Below are positions 32,330-42,755 of a stretch of 64,000 bases of DNA, one piece after another (the first letter of the stretch is position 1; the number at the start of each line of letters is the position of its first letter). The notes beneath the pieces are model-generated. The model ran no database searches. It saw only the letters and a program-made list of their open reading frames with translations, and was not told the origin of the DNA. The translations under genes and the position numbers were made by a program. The DNA is from Akebia trifoliata (Eukaryota; Streptophyta; Magnoliopsida; Ranunculales; Lardizabalaceae), in contig JADQWC010000630.1 in the NCBI GenBank assembly GCA_017979445.1, positions 46,552 through 110,551 on the forward strand, in the 5' to 3' direction.

Positions 32330-32960
32330 AGATTGAAGGATAGATCTGGTTTGGGTTAAATACAGGTTGTGGACCTGACTCGAAATGGATATGGGTCGTG
32401 GATCCATTTGGAAGTGGATATAAGTCATACACCTAGTTGAAGTGGATTTTGAAGCGGCTATGGGTCATGGGCCCATTTGAAATGGATATGGGTCAACGAC
32501 CCGTTTGAAAGTGGATAGGGGTCGTAGACCCATTTTGGTATGGATATGGGTTTTGGACCCATTTGAAGTAGATATGGTCGTTGACCCATTTGGAAGTTGA
32601 TAAAGGTCATTGACCTAGTTGAAGTGGATCTTGAAACGAATATCATACACCCATTTGAAATGGATATGGGTCAATGACTCATTTAGAAGTGTATATGGGT
32701 CATGGACCCATTTTGGTGTTGATGTTGGTCGTAGACCCATTTGGAAATAGATATGGGTCATGGACCAATTGGAAGTAGGTATGGGTCGTGAACCCATTTG
32801 AAAGTGGATATGGGTCGTGGACCCATTTTGGTGTGGATACGGGTCGTGAACCCATTTGAAATGGATATGGGTCGTGGACCCATTTGAAATGATGGACCCT
32901 TTTTGGTGTGGATATGGGCCGTGGACCCCATTCGGAGTGATTACGGTTGTGGACCCGATT
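32330..32960 (-). repeat. About 30-bp minisatellite with hairpin monomers, element 2 leader
   Basis: Plus-strand unit GGATATGGGTCGTGGACCCA-TTTGAAAGT, roughly 20 copies with length variation. ATGGGTC and GACCCAT in each unit form a 7-bp stem around three bases. Small ORFs across it (rich in Pro-Tyr-Pro and Phe-Gln-Met-Gly) are repeat by-products. Confidence 0.85.
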
Positions 32961-32964
32961 TAGG

Positions 32965-34029
32965 TTGATCCTCGATGATGGATGATGACAAGGTTGATAG
33001 TTTGCCACATTGGGTTGGGATCAATTTCGATAGGTAGAATGTAAGCGAACTCCATTTAGATCAAACACAAAGTGGCAAGGGTCGACCCTAAGTTTAATGA
33101 AAAAAATGATTCATTTAATCATTTTTAAGTTTTAATACTCTAAATAAAAATAATGTCCAAGAGAAAAGTTGTCAGGACTGATGTAAAGGACGAAATGGGT
33201 AAAAAAAAATTTCTTTTTCTACGGTCCGTTTTTAATGAGCGGACCGAAGTGCTTTTGTACTAGTCCGCTCTTTAAAAACGGACCAGAACCTTAATATTCA
33301 CTGATTTTTTTTGTTGAGATTTTGAGGCACATAGCCTCTGTTTTTTTGCCTTAGGTTACAATTTTTTTGTTTTGCTTTTAATGATGCAAAGTATAAAAAA
33401 AAAAATATAGATTTCCCCCTTTACTTAGGGGAACATATAAAAAAACATAGGACAAAAAAACAAGCCTAAAATCTATACAACTTTGCCTTTTTGAACATTA
33501 CAACTTTGCTTTCAAGGGTTAAAAAAAAAAAATTACAAGATACCCAAAGGTTTATACATGTTGACATTTGTGTCCTATGTCTCTAATCGTATTTTGATGC
33601 ATGCGTCTATAGGTGGTTTGAGGTTACTCAATCTTCAAACTTCCATGCACTTTGCAATGTACACATCTTAGGTTGGTAATTAAGGTGGATGTTTTCCTCC
33701 CCGTCTCCCCAAATGAACGATCTAGAGGGCTTGAAAGTATCGGCATCCGGGGTTAAATTTTAAAATAGGAGAAGGTGGTTTGTACAATGACCTATGAAAC
33801 GAATGTGCACAAGTGCATTTACAAGTGTATATCAACCCTTACAACCTTGAATCAAAATAAGTAAAGAAATAAATATTACATGCATTCCCACAAAGAAAGG
33901 AAAATAATAAAGACAATGGAGTCAATTAATAAATAAATATGTTAAAAACAAAAATAAGAACAAGTAAGAAAGTTGAATATTTTTTAAAGAAAAGAAAATA
34001 GCCAAGTAAAATTGGTTTGTACCCACTAG
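32965..34029 (-). other. Proximal leader of element 2 with strong hairpin
   Basis: No ORF. At 33223-33244 and 33263-33284 two 22-base arms pair with a single mismatch around an 18-base loop. The arms begin GGTCCGTTTTTAA. Several A-rich and T-rich runs flank it. Confidence 0.7.
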
Positions 34030-34049
34030 TATCTCTCGTGGAGCCGCCA
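34030..34049 (-). promoter_or_regulatory. Primer-binding site of element 2, Arg-tRNA type
   Basis: The minus strand reads TGGCGGCTCCACGAGAGATA, three bases from the LTR end. It resembles the site of element 4 (TGGCGACTCCACTAGAGA). The Ogre/Tat group uses a site of this kind, attributed to an Arg tRNA. Confidence 0.65.
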
Positions 34050-34052
34050 AGT

Positions 34053-35938
34053 TGTAGACATGAAATGTTCGCCATGAACTTCAATCATACATTATTTGGA
34101 GTTGCCACCATTCTTTTTTGGAAATGGTTGTCAATGGCCACACGAATCGATTTTTTGAAAACCATTTTTTTCATAGCATTATAGTGACTCTAATGTGTTG
34201 GAAATGGCAAGGTCTACATAAGATCTAGGTAAGGAGGTTTGGTTAAAGGACGGGGAAGGTGTAAGGCACCCCATCCTCTCCACCAAAAGTGGTTACCTTA
34301 CTTGGTTATTTCTAAAAAAATTTAAGAACATAGATAGCAAATGCATATTAAGGTGGTGTGTGCATTGACTGAAAATATCTCTTTAGAGAAGGGTTTTGAT
34401 TTCAATGTGAACTTAGGGACATCCTATGAAAATAGATAACCCATGTAGTCACACTATTTTTATGAATGTGAGTATTGGTTTGTGCTTTTAGAGAGATTTC
34501 ATGATAGAGTTCCCTTGAGGCTAGAACCTTAATGCATATATGCATGGCTAGAAACTTAGTGTTTCACCCCATCAAGAGGGTGACACATTTCTTCATCATT
34601 GTCATACATATGTGAGTGTGTCCATTGTGTACAATATGATGCATGAGATTGAGGTAAGAAGGGCTTCGACCCCCATTCTTTCAATCGAACCTTAATCTAA
34701 TCTATCGGTGATGAGAGAGGGTGTGCATTACATCTTAGGGATTTTTAAAAATAAAAGAAAATGCGAAGGTTAGAAAAAGAGAATGCAAACTTTGAAATAA
34801 ATAAACTTGTCCCTTGATGAACTTGAACCTTTAGAGTTGAGTAAGATGGTTGAGGGTTGAGTGACTTGAAATTAAAAGATGGGAGAATGAGTAGTGATTT
34901 TAGTAGAGTTTTAAGTTGAGAGATGGGAGCTTGAAACCATGAATTTTTCATAGAAAGTGAGGGTATTTATAGAATTTTCGGAGGACTTTTGGGGATAAAG
35001 TGGTCCAATCCTAAAAATAAAGAGAATGGACATAAGGTTTATGTTATTTCTTTTTGGATTTTTCATTTGTATGAAAGTAAAGCTGACATTTGTGAAAAAA
35101 TCCAAAAAATATTCTTTAATATTTGGTTTTCGGTAAATAAATATGAGAGATCAAAAAATACTTTTGGGAGGATGAATAGGAGAGTGACATGTGTAAAGAT
35201 GGAGTGGTAGGTGAAAAGTAAATCTTGGTTCATTTGTAAATAACTCATAAAACAATTATGGATGTATGTTTTTGAAATGGACCAATTGAAGAAGAAAAGT
35301 ACTTTTGAGAGGGTGAGTAAGAGAATGACATGTGTAAATAACTCAAAAAGTAAGTGTAGAAATATATTTTTGAAATAGACTAGTAAGAAAACTCCATGTA
35401 TGTACTTGAAGATTCCCACCTTTTGAGGGTATGATTGGAAGTTCTCTCAACTTTATAGATTATTAGCAAAGACCCAAAAATAATTTTGATTTGACCAACC
35501 TTTTTGGAAAATGCATTCTTGGATTTTCAAAATGGAGAGTTGACTCTCCAATTAGATAATGAATTGGGTATTGAGGGCTTATGGGAGATCAACATGTGTC
35601 ACTTTTTTAGGGGATGTGAAAGAACAGGCTTGAAGTTGGGCTTAGAGTGGACTTGGTTTGGAACTTAAATAATGGACTTTGTCTTAAGCTTAGGTTGGGC
35701 TAGGAAATAGATTTGGTAAGGATATGGGTGATGGATCGATTAATGGAGAATGAATACGAATTTGGAATAGATTAGAGATAAAGTTGAGTGTGCAAAGCTA
35801 TATGACATGATGCATGTATGCATGAAAATGATGCCACGTGACAATACAGGCCCATTGAGGAACTTGAGTTCTTAGTTGGAATCAATTCGAGAAAATTTAG
35901 ATTTTCTTAATGGGTTCATGCAAATTGGGGCGTCTACA
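34053..35938 (-). repeat. 5' LTR of element 2
   Basis: 1886 bp. Plus-strand ends are TGTAGACA and TGTCTACA, perfect 8-base inverted repeats. Minus-strand TATAAATA at 34971-34964. A hairpin GGGG...CCCC around GGTGTAAGGCA-type sequence at 34252-34272, and a primer-site echo TGGCAACTCC at 34107-34098. The next plus-strand bases GTTGT (35939-35943) would be the target duplication. The other copy is lost. Confidence 0.88.
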
Positions 35939-36249
35939 GTTGTATTATTGATTTTGATAGAGCAATAGGATTTTTGTTAGATTGAGGAATTTTTTTATAA
36001 TCCCGTATTTTATTTATCCTTCTACACTTTATCTATCATACGTTATTAGATGTATATAGGTTTCCGCTAGTATTATATTTTGTATGTATATATGCAAGAT
36101 ATAATGTATATTGCTTATTAGGTGAAGTAGGTATTTAGTGCCTTGGAATGCTAATATAAATAGAGGAAACCATGTCAAAATTTCAATGCACCACCTAGTA
36201 CCTCGAGATTTGGCATAGGGCTTTGTACTAGTGTTTTGGGGGTGTCTCA
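35939..36249 (+). repeat. Chromovirus B 5' LTR, 3' part only
   Basis: Aligns with 59889-60200 (GTTGTATTAT, GCCTTGGAATGCTAA, ACCTCGAGATTTG). Ends GTGTCTCA. Confidence 0.8.
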
Positions 36250-36251
36250 GA

Positions 36252-36267
36252 TGGTATTTGAGTATTG
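36252..36267 (+). promoter_or_regulatory. Primer-binding site, initiator Met-tRNA, chromovirus B
   Basis: TGGTATTTGAGTATTG, two bases after the LTR, a decayed form of TGGTATCAGAGCATTG. The following 345 bases are leader without ORF. Confidence 0.75.
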
Positions 36268-36611
36268 CATTAGATCCGTATGGGATACAGATATGTTATC
36301 TTTTGGAGAATTGTTTGATATCCCAGATATTATAGATAATCATAAAGTATCACAAGGAATCTGATATTCGTCTCATTAGTAGTTCCGTAATGGGATTGCA
36401 AGCTCTTCTGTCTCTAGAAGTTCGTAAAGCCTAGTAAGCCTAAGAAAAAATTCTAGGTCCATTCTATCAATAATGAAAATTGTGTTCATTACTAGATTTT
36501 GTATTATAATAGTAGTTAACGCTTTCATGAGAAGGATGTTGGTGTGGTTCTAAGAAGTGCCCTGCTTCTAATCAATATAAGATGTAATGAAATAGAGGTG
36601 CAACTGGACCC

Positions 36612-37087
36612 ATGACAAGGAGTCAAACTAGTGGGGAAGATCTACCTAGGTCTAGTAAATTTACCAAGATAGAATAATTGATAAAAGCAATCTCTGAGTT
36701 ATCCCAAAGTCAGGCTCGCATGGAAGAAGACAATTGGAGATGTTTGAAGCGCAAATGATCATGGTGGGTTAACTAACAAAATGATTAGAGAGGATAGAAG
36801 AAATGCTTGACCACCATTTTAAGGATAAATCCCAAAATGATCAATGAATAAATATCCTACCATAGGGAGGACTACGAGAAGAAATATGGATAGTACAATC
36901 ACCGCCTCAAAGCCTAGTAGAAGAGATGTAGTTAGGATCCAACAAAAAGCAAACAATTACAAAACTAGCAAAGTCACAAGAAAAACAACTATACATAAAA
37001 AGCGAGTAGTGGTAAATTACAAATGTGGTAAGTTGGGACATAAAGGGGAGCAATGTTCAGGACGATGTCAATCGATTAAACATATGT
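36612..37087 (+). pseudogene. gag: Chromovirus B gag, part before element 3
   Basis: ATG 36612 opens MTRSQTSGEDLPRSSKFTKI, after which stops and frame changes occur. From 36844 the frame is open and basic (NKYPTIGRTTRRNMDSTITA) and ends with YKCGKLGHKGEQC near 37018-37056. This is the first of the two zinc-binding motifs of chromovirus gag, with Tyr in place of the first Cys. The capsid core between is largely deleted, since only about 240 bases separate the N-terminus from the basic region. Element 3 begins at 37093 after GGCTC. Confidence 0.75.
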
Positions 37088-37092
37088 GGCTC
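37088..37092. repeat. Target-site duplication of element 3, left
   Basis: GGCTC directly before TGTAGACA. The identical copy is at 55821-55825. Confidence 0.9.
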
Positions 37093-40000
37093 TGTAGACA
37101 CCCCATTTTTGCATCTGCCTAACTCAACAATTCGTCACCCGACTGCCATGAATTCCTAATGCTGAGTGCAAATAATTCAAAGGCTTGTGAGTACTATCCC
37201 TGACTTTTCCCATTTTCAATATTTTTATCTCCTTTACTCGTTACAACTCGACATAGAAATTTACGCATGCTTAAGATCGTTACACCTTATACCTAATTTA
37301 GCAAGCACGTACGCTTAAGTTCACTACACAGCTCGATAACCTAGAGAACTCGCTACACCAAGAAAATTTGACCTCGAGACTTAGAAATAATCATGTAGGA
37401 AATGAAAGAAACCTTACACTAAAATTCGTAAAAGTCTGCAAAAATCACAAAAATGATGAAAATAGCCCTCATAAATTTTTGACCTCTGAGAAAACTCGAA
37501 AGTATTACCATCGTACTTAGGTTATGATTTCGGGTCTAACGAGACACAAATCAACGAAAACAAAGAAATTTAAGGAATATCACAAATCAACGAAAACAAT
37601 GAAATTTAAGGAACATCACAAAAATGATTGAAATGCCCCTCAATGTCTAATTCTAACCTAGAGACCTCGATCCTTAGGAAAACATGATAAAAATTCAAAA
37701 TCAAATTGGAAATCTAATCTAATTAAAACGAAATTTAAATCAAAAATCAAACTCAAATTAAAAATCAAAATCCAATTAAAAAATCAATATTAAAGATTAA
37801 AAGACTAATAAAAAAGTTCAAATTAAAAATTATTTAACCAAATAAATGCAAAATCAAATTAAAAAAATCAATCAACCAATAATTTCAAATTCAAATTTTA
37901 TCGAAACCCAACTAAATTAACAAATTTAAAATTCAAAATTGAACTCAATCGACCAAACCAAATTGAAATTAAATCTTAATTGAACAATCAAAATTCAAAG
38001 TCAAATGCAAATTCAAATTTATATTTAAAAAAATTTAAACATCAAATTATAATTTAAATCAAAACGTCGAAAAAATCCAATTCAATTCAAAATCAAATTA
38101 AAACCTAAAACAAAAAGTTTGTCAACCAACGGAATCAAAACTAAATTTACCAATCACAACACATTGACGAAGGGTTATCCTGGCATGAGTAGCGTGGAAT
38201 CCCCACCCCCATTCTCCTAAAAAGAAAGTAAAAAAACGTCTAAAAAATAAATAAAAGAAATAAAATCTTTGAAAAATAGAAACATAGTTTCTATAAAAGG
38301 ATAGACAACGCCTCAACCCTGCTCTCTCTTGATGCCTTTTTCTCCAGCAAAAATTCAGCACCTTTCTCTTTAACCTGCCTCTCTCTCTGCTACAGTCTCT
38401 TACTACTACACCATTGAGCACCTTCCCTGCATCCCTGCAACACAGCTCTTTGCAACAGCCCATATCTCTTACAGACCAACAACCATCATCTCCATTGTTG
38501 TACCAACGTCCTTGCTGCACTAATGTTCTACCCAGCCAGCTCCTTCAATACCCTCTTCCCCATTAAACTTGCAACGTCCCCCTCACAACCCACTTCTTAT
38601 ACTCCATTGAACCTCACACCCCATAGTAGCAACACCCTAACCTTGCTGCACTTCTCTCTCTCTCTGCACTTCTTCTTCCTCGTACCCTTTGGCAGTAATA
38701 GCCCACTCTTTGTCACATCCTCTACTCAATAGACCCCTCTCTCAGTCCTCATCTTCAACAACGCCCAGTGCAATCCTCTTTCTGTCCAACCCTCTCCAGC
38801 ACACTTTAACAACTTCCTCTCCTTATCTAGCCCCTTCTCTCTCTAATCTCCTATTTCTTATCCACGTCTGTTGGTTGAAAGTCTCTTTTCTGACAGCCCT
38901 TTCACAATAGCAGCATTGCTCGTTCTCATGGTGCTCTCTCTCTTGGTTTCAGCAATGACATCTCGTTCACTTTATTTTCTTCTTTTATTAAACTCACTAT
39001 GACAAATAGTGTAACAGCGGCTCACGAGTTCATCGAGTTATTTCTAAAGGAACAAATCGATCATTTCATTCGTCTAGGATTTTTACTATTGTTTTTCTCT
39101 TTTTCTTGTTCTCTCCTCTTATTCATAGGAGAATTTTATGTTATTTTTTTTTTATTGTTTTATGTGTCATATTTGTTCTTCATTGACATTTTGCATTCAT
39201 TTTGGCGTCATGATGATCATGAAATTTATTATGGAGGAAGTTTCACATACTAGCGATGCTATGTGACGTTTGGTCGTATTTCAAATAACTCACCATAGGG
39301 GAGATGTATCTTTTTATTTTCTATTTATTTTTAGCATTGATAGGATTAGGAGAATTTTTTATGCATCTTTTTTATTAGTTATTTTGCCATATTGATACAA
39401 TTAGGAGGTATTTTGCATGCATCTTATTCATGAGTTTGTGATGATGTGATCTTTGTATTTAGAAATGATGGTCCTATATAATTTCTTATAATGAATTTGT
39501 GATGACTTGGAGACTATTCCACTTGATAATACATTTTTAGTATGACAAGTATGCATGTCATTGAATGATGAGTGTTTCGAAAAAAATTGAGAGTCATGTC
39601 GTTAAATGATAATTGTTTTTGAAAAATTGATAATTATATATGCATGCCCATTTGATTAATTTAAGATTTAGATTAACGTCGATTTTTTCTTCAAATTTAG
39701 AAATTTGGTATGCATAGATTTTTGTCAATCTCCAAGTTGGTAAGCATGATAATGTAGATATTTTTTTTTTATTTTATAAAATTTTAACTTAGTGATTCAT
39801 GATAGGCTCATGACTTTTCTAATTGGGGATTCCATATTCCAAAATCCTTCTTTTGGAAAGTTATAAATTATTGGAATTTCCTACTTAAATTTTCTACTTC
39901 GAAAAGTTTTGAGCAAAAGTTTGTTTCGAAAAATTGATATTTGAATCTTTCTAATAAAAAAAATTGTATAATTTTCTATTTTGGGAAAATATTCATGAAT

Positions 40001-40427
40001 TTCTAATTTGAAAATTTCACAGTTTAGTAATTTCCCAATTTAGAAGATTTTACATTTTTTTATTTAGAAATTTCTCGCTCATGAAAATTTGTGATTTTCT
40101 AATTCGAAAATTCTATATTTCGAAGCTTTCTATTTTGGAAAATTCATGTTTTGCAAGTTTCTAGTTTGGAACTCGTTCTATATTTGTGATTCCTTATTTT
40201 AAAAAATTCATTTTTATAAATTTCTAATTTGGGAATTCATCATATTTGCAAATTTCTGATTTGGGAAATTTTCCTAATTTGGAAACTTCATGAATTGTCA
40301 ATTTAAAATTTTCACTTTCATAATTTTTTAATTTGAAGATTTTTACAAATTTCAGTTTTATCCAATTTGAAAAATGTTGCACATGTGCATTATCAATTGA
40401 AGGATATTGTCATGCGAATTTTAGAAA
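37093..40427 (+). repeat. 5' LTR of element 3, 3' end deleted
   Basis: Starts TGTAGACACCCCATTTTTGC. TATA box TATAAAAG at 38292-38299. 38320-38990 is rich in C and T (CTCTCTC, CCCTCTTCC). 39240-39310 holds the site that element 4 used in the other LTR. 39860-40350 repeats TTTCTAATTTGGAAATT-like units. It matches the 3' LTR until GAATTTTAGAAAATG near 40427, then leaves it. ORFs within, including 38122-38520 on the minus strand, have no coding support. Confidence 0.85.
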
Positions 40428-41549
40428 ATGTATTGTTCTGCAAAAATAAAAAAAAATAAAATAAATCCAAAGAAAATAAAATATTGCCAAAATGGGGAAG
40501 AAAATTTAAAAAGTGAAAAATCCAAGATATTGTCAAAATAAGGAATAAAATTCAAAGAAAAGAAAAAAAATTAAAAGAAATGCAACACAAGTGGCATTTG
40601 GGTTTTGAGCTTCAAGTTTCCTTTCTTTCTTAGCCTACTCAGAAGCCCACCAATGGAAGTCCTCCTAAGTACCGCACGAAAAAGTCGAGGAAAATAGCAA
40701 GCAATATCAGGTAGTAGCTCCAAGAGTTCGAAAAAAAAGAGGCTTGTTAGGTAAAAATCAAGGCAAGCTTCAATCAGAGTAGAAAAAAAAAAAAGTAAGT
40801 TTGTTAGATCGAAAACTTGAAAAGGTGATCTAGGAAAAATTTAGAGCATTTTCACTATATCAAAAAGCTGAAATGACAATCTAGCCAAAAATTAGAGTGA
40901 TCGAAAGAAAATCTCAGTTAAGTTGAGAATCTAAAAGGTGATCCGAGTCAAAACATCAAAAGTTTGAATAACCAAGCTTTATCAACTTTTGGGCAAATAA
41001 TTAATCATCATACAGTTAATACCCAGTTTGAACCAAATATAGACTCAGTGGATACAAGTATCTCGTCTATGATTGATTTGAAGAGCTTCACATCCCTAAG
41101 TGAACCGATGGGGAGAAAAAAACAGATTCTGTGATGAATTTCAAAAGAAAATATTGTGCTCCAATTTCTTCGAATCGGACTTAAAATCTTCAATATAAAA
41201 AGTCAAAATTAAAAGTTAAACCTTTATTACATTTGCTGTAATCAAAGATTTCAAATTTTCATAACAAGACACTTTCCTTTCTTAAACCTTTAGGGGCATT
41301 CTTTTTCAAAATTATGTTCAATTATCCCTAGTGCAATGTTCCCTATCAAGTTAGGGACATTTTGTTTTGAAGCTTAATCAATTTCAATTCTAAAGTATAA
41401 GGCTAACCCTGAATTGAAGGTTACCCTCTTGATGGTAATTTTGAAACCCCTGAGGTTCAAAGAAAGTTAAAAGGTTGACAGAACCTTTATAAAATCCAAC
41501 TCTTTTTGAAAGTATTGTTAATCTCCTATTTGTTTTGGCCAAAATAGTT

Positions 41550-41890
41550 CATTACTCATTCAGCCCAAGTAGGTAGAGTAGGACTCCCAGAAAAATAATT
41601 CATTACTCTTTCGTCCCAAGTAGGTAGAATAGGACTCCCTAGAAAAAATAGTCCATGACTCTTTCACCCCGAGTAAGTAGAATAGAACTCCCAAAAAAAG
41701 TTCATTACTCTTTCACCCCGAGTAGGTAGAGTAGGACTCCTAGAATAATAGTTCATTACTTTCTCACCCCAATCAGTAGAGTAGGACTCTCAGAAAAGTA
41801 AATTCATCACTCTTTCACCCCAATAGGTAAAGTACGACTCTCAGAAAAGTAAGTTCAATCCTCTTTCACTCAAGGTAAGTAGAGTAAGAC
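41550..41890 (+). repeat. 51-bp minisatellite, about 7 copies
   Basis: Unit of the type CATTACTCTTTCACCCCGAG-TAGGTAGAGTAGGACTCCCA-GAAAAATAGTT, starting near 41550, 41602, 41654, 41703, 41754, 41805 and 41857. Confidence 0.85.
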
Positions 41891-41904
41891 ATGCAACTTT
41901 TACT

Positions 41905-42430
41905 CAAATTACGCTCAAACTTCAGTGAGATCTTTCTTGGATTTTGCCACCAAGATCTTTATCAAATTTTGTTCAGACCGCGCCGAGATTCTTCTCAAAT
42001 TTTATTCAGACCTATTGAGATTCTTTCTTGAATTTTGCTCAAATCCACCGAGATATTTCTCAAATTTTGCTCAGACTCGTTGAGATCTTTCTTAGATTTT
42101 TCTCAAAGTCACTGAGATCTTTCTAGGATTTTGCTTAGACCTGTCGAGATGCTTCTTTGATTTTGCTTAGACCTGCCAAGATGCTTCTCGGATTTTGCTC
42201 AGACCTGTCGAGATCTTCCTCGAATTTTGCTCATACTCGTTGAGGTCTTTCTTGGATTTTGTTCAAACTCACTGAGATCTTTCTCAAATTTTGCTTAGAC
42301 CCATCAACATCCTTTTGAATTTCGCTCAGATCCCGCTGAGATTTTTCTCAAATTATACTCAGACCTTATGCTTAGATTTTACTCAATTTTATTAAATTTC
42401 TAATTCATAATTTTCTCAGGTTTTGTTCAG
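41905..42430 (+). repeat. About 33-bp minisatellite related to that of element 1
   Basis: Roughly 14 units of the type ACCGAGATCTTTCTCGAATT-TTGCTCAG. Order and words (CGAG, CTCGA, TTTGCTCAG) match the 34-bp unit of element 1, so the arrays are homologous, but the sequences have diverged and most arms no longer pair. Confidence 0.8.
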
Positions 42431-42755
42431 ATTTTGTGTAGGTTTTTACTATTAAGATTGTTGCCCTCCCATCATGAATGCTTAGAATGGATGTATGCCT
42501 TTTAAAATCATCACTACACTATTGCACACACATGCACTCACATTGCATTTGCATCAGTCAATGAGAATTTCCCCAAAATTCAAGGATTTGACATTTTTTA
42601 GTCCAAAGAGAACTTACCCTCAAGGATCTGGAAGCTTCAACAAATTGCCGAATCAGATTGTAAAATGAGCTATCATTGGCATTTGGATGTCACATTATGT
42701 ACCATAATAGATTGGCAATCTAGTTTACTTCCACCCTCTGTCAAAAAGGGGCATT

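Larger units (their letters stand above)
19134..35938 (-). mobile_element. Element 2: Tat-lineage Ty3/gypsy retrotransposon
   Basis: On the minus strand: 5' LTR (35938-34053), primer site, a 3 kb leader with two minisatellites and a strong hairpin, gag, protease, G-patch-like segment, reverse transcriptase, two RNases H, integrase, noncoding region, polypurine tract and a 3' LTR truncated at 19134. It inserted into a chromovirus B LTR at 35939. The family differs from elements 1, 3 and 4 in LTR sequence and ends (TGTAGACA...TGTCTACA are inverted repeats). A LINE interrupts integrase. Stops and indels make it inactive. Confidence 0.88.
40428..42755 (+). other. 3' noncoding region and polypurine tract of element 3
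   Basis: Follows the same order as element 1: GGGAAGAAAATTTAAA, GGCATTTGGGTTTTGAGC at 40572 (compare 7542), AAGTCCTCCTAAGTACCG, GTTAGATCGAAAACTTGAAA, GGGGCATTC at 41291, two minisatellites and CAAGGATTTGACA. The tract CAAAAAGGGGCATT (42742-42755) ends at the LTR start. Confidence 0.75.

Noticed and set aside
32458..33008. Minus-strand ORFs with repeated Pro-Tyr-Pro, Phe-Gln-Met-Gly residues
   Set aside because: Read from the 30-bp leader minisatellite; upstream of gag and not open over the full array.
38122..38520. 132-residue minus-strand ORF with Cys and Arg
   Set aside because: Antisense of the C/T-rich LTR of element 3; the other LTR copy does not keep it open.
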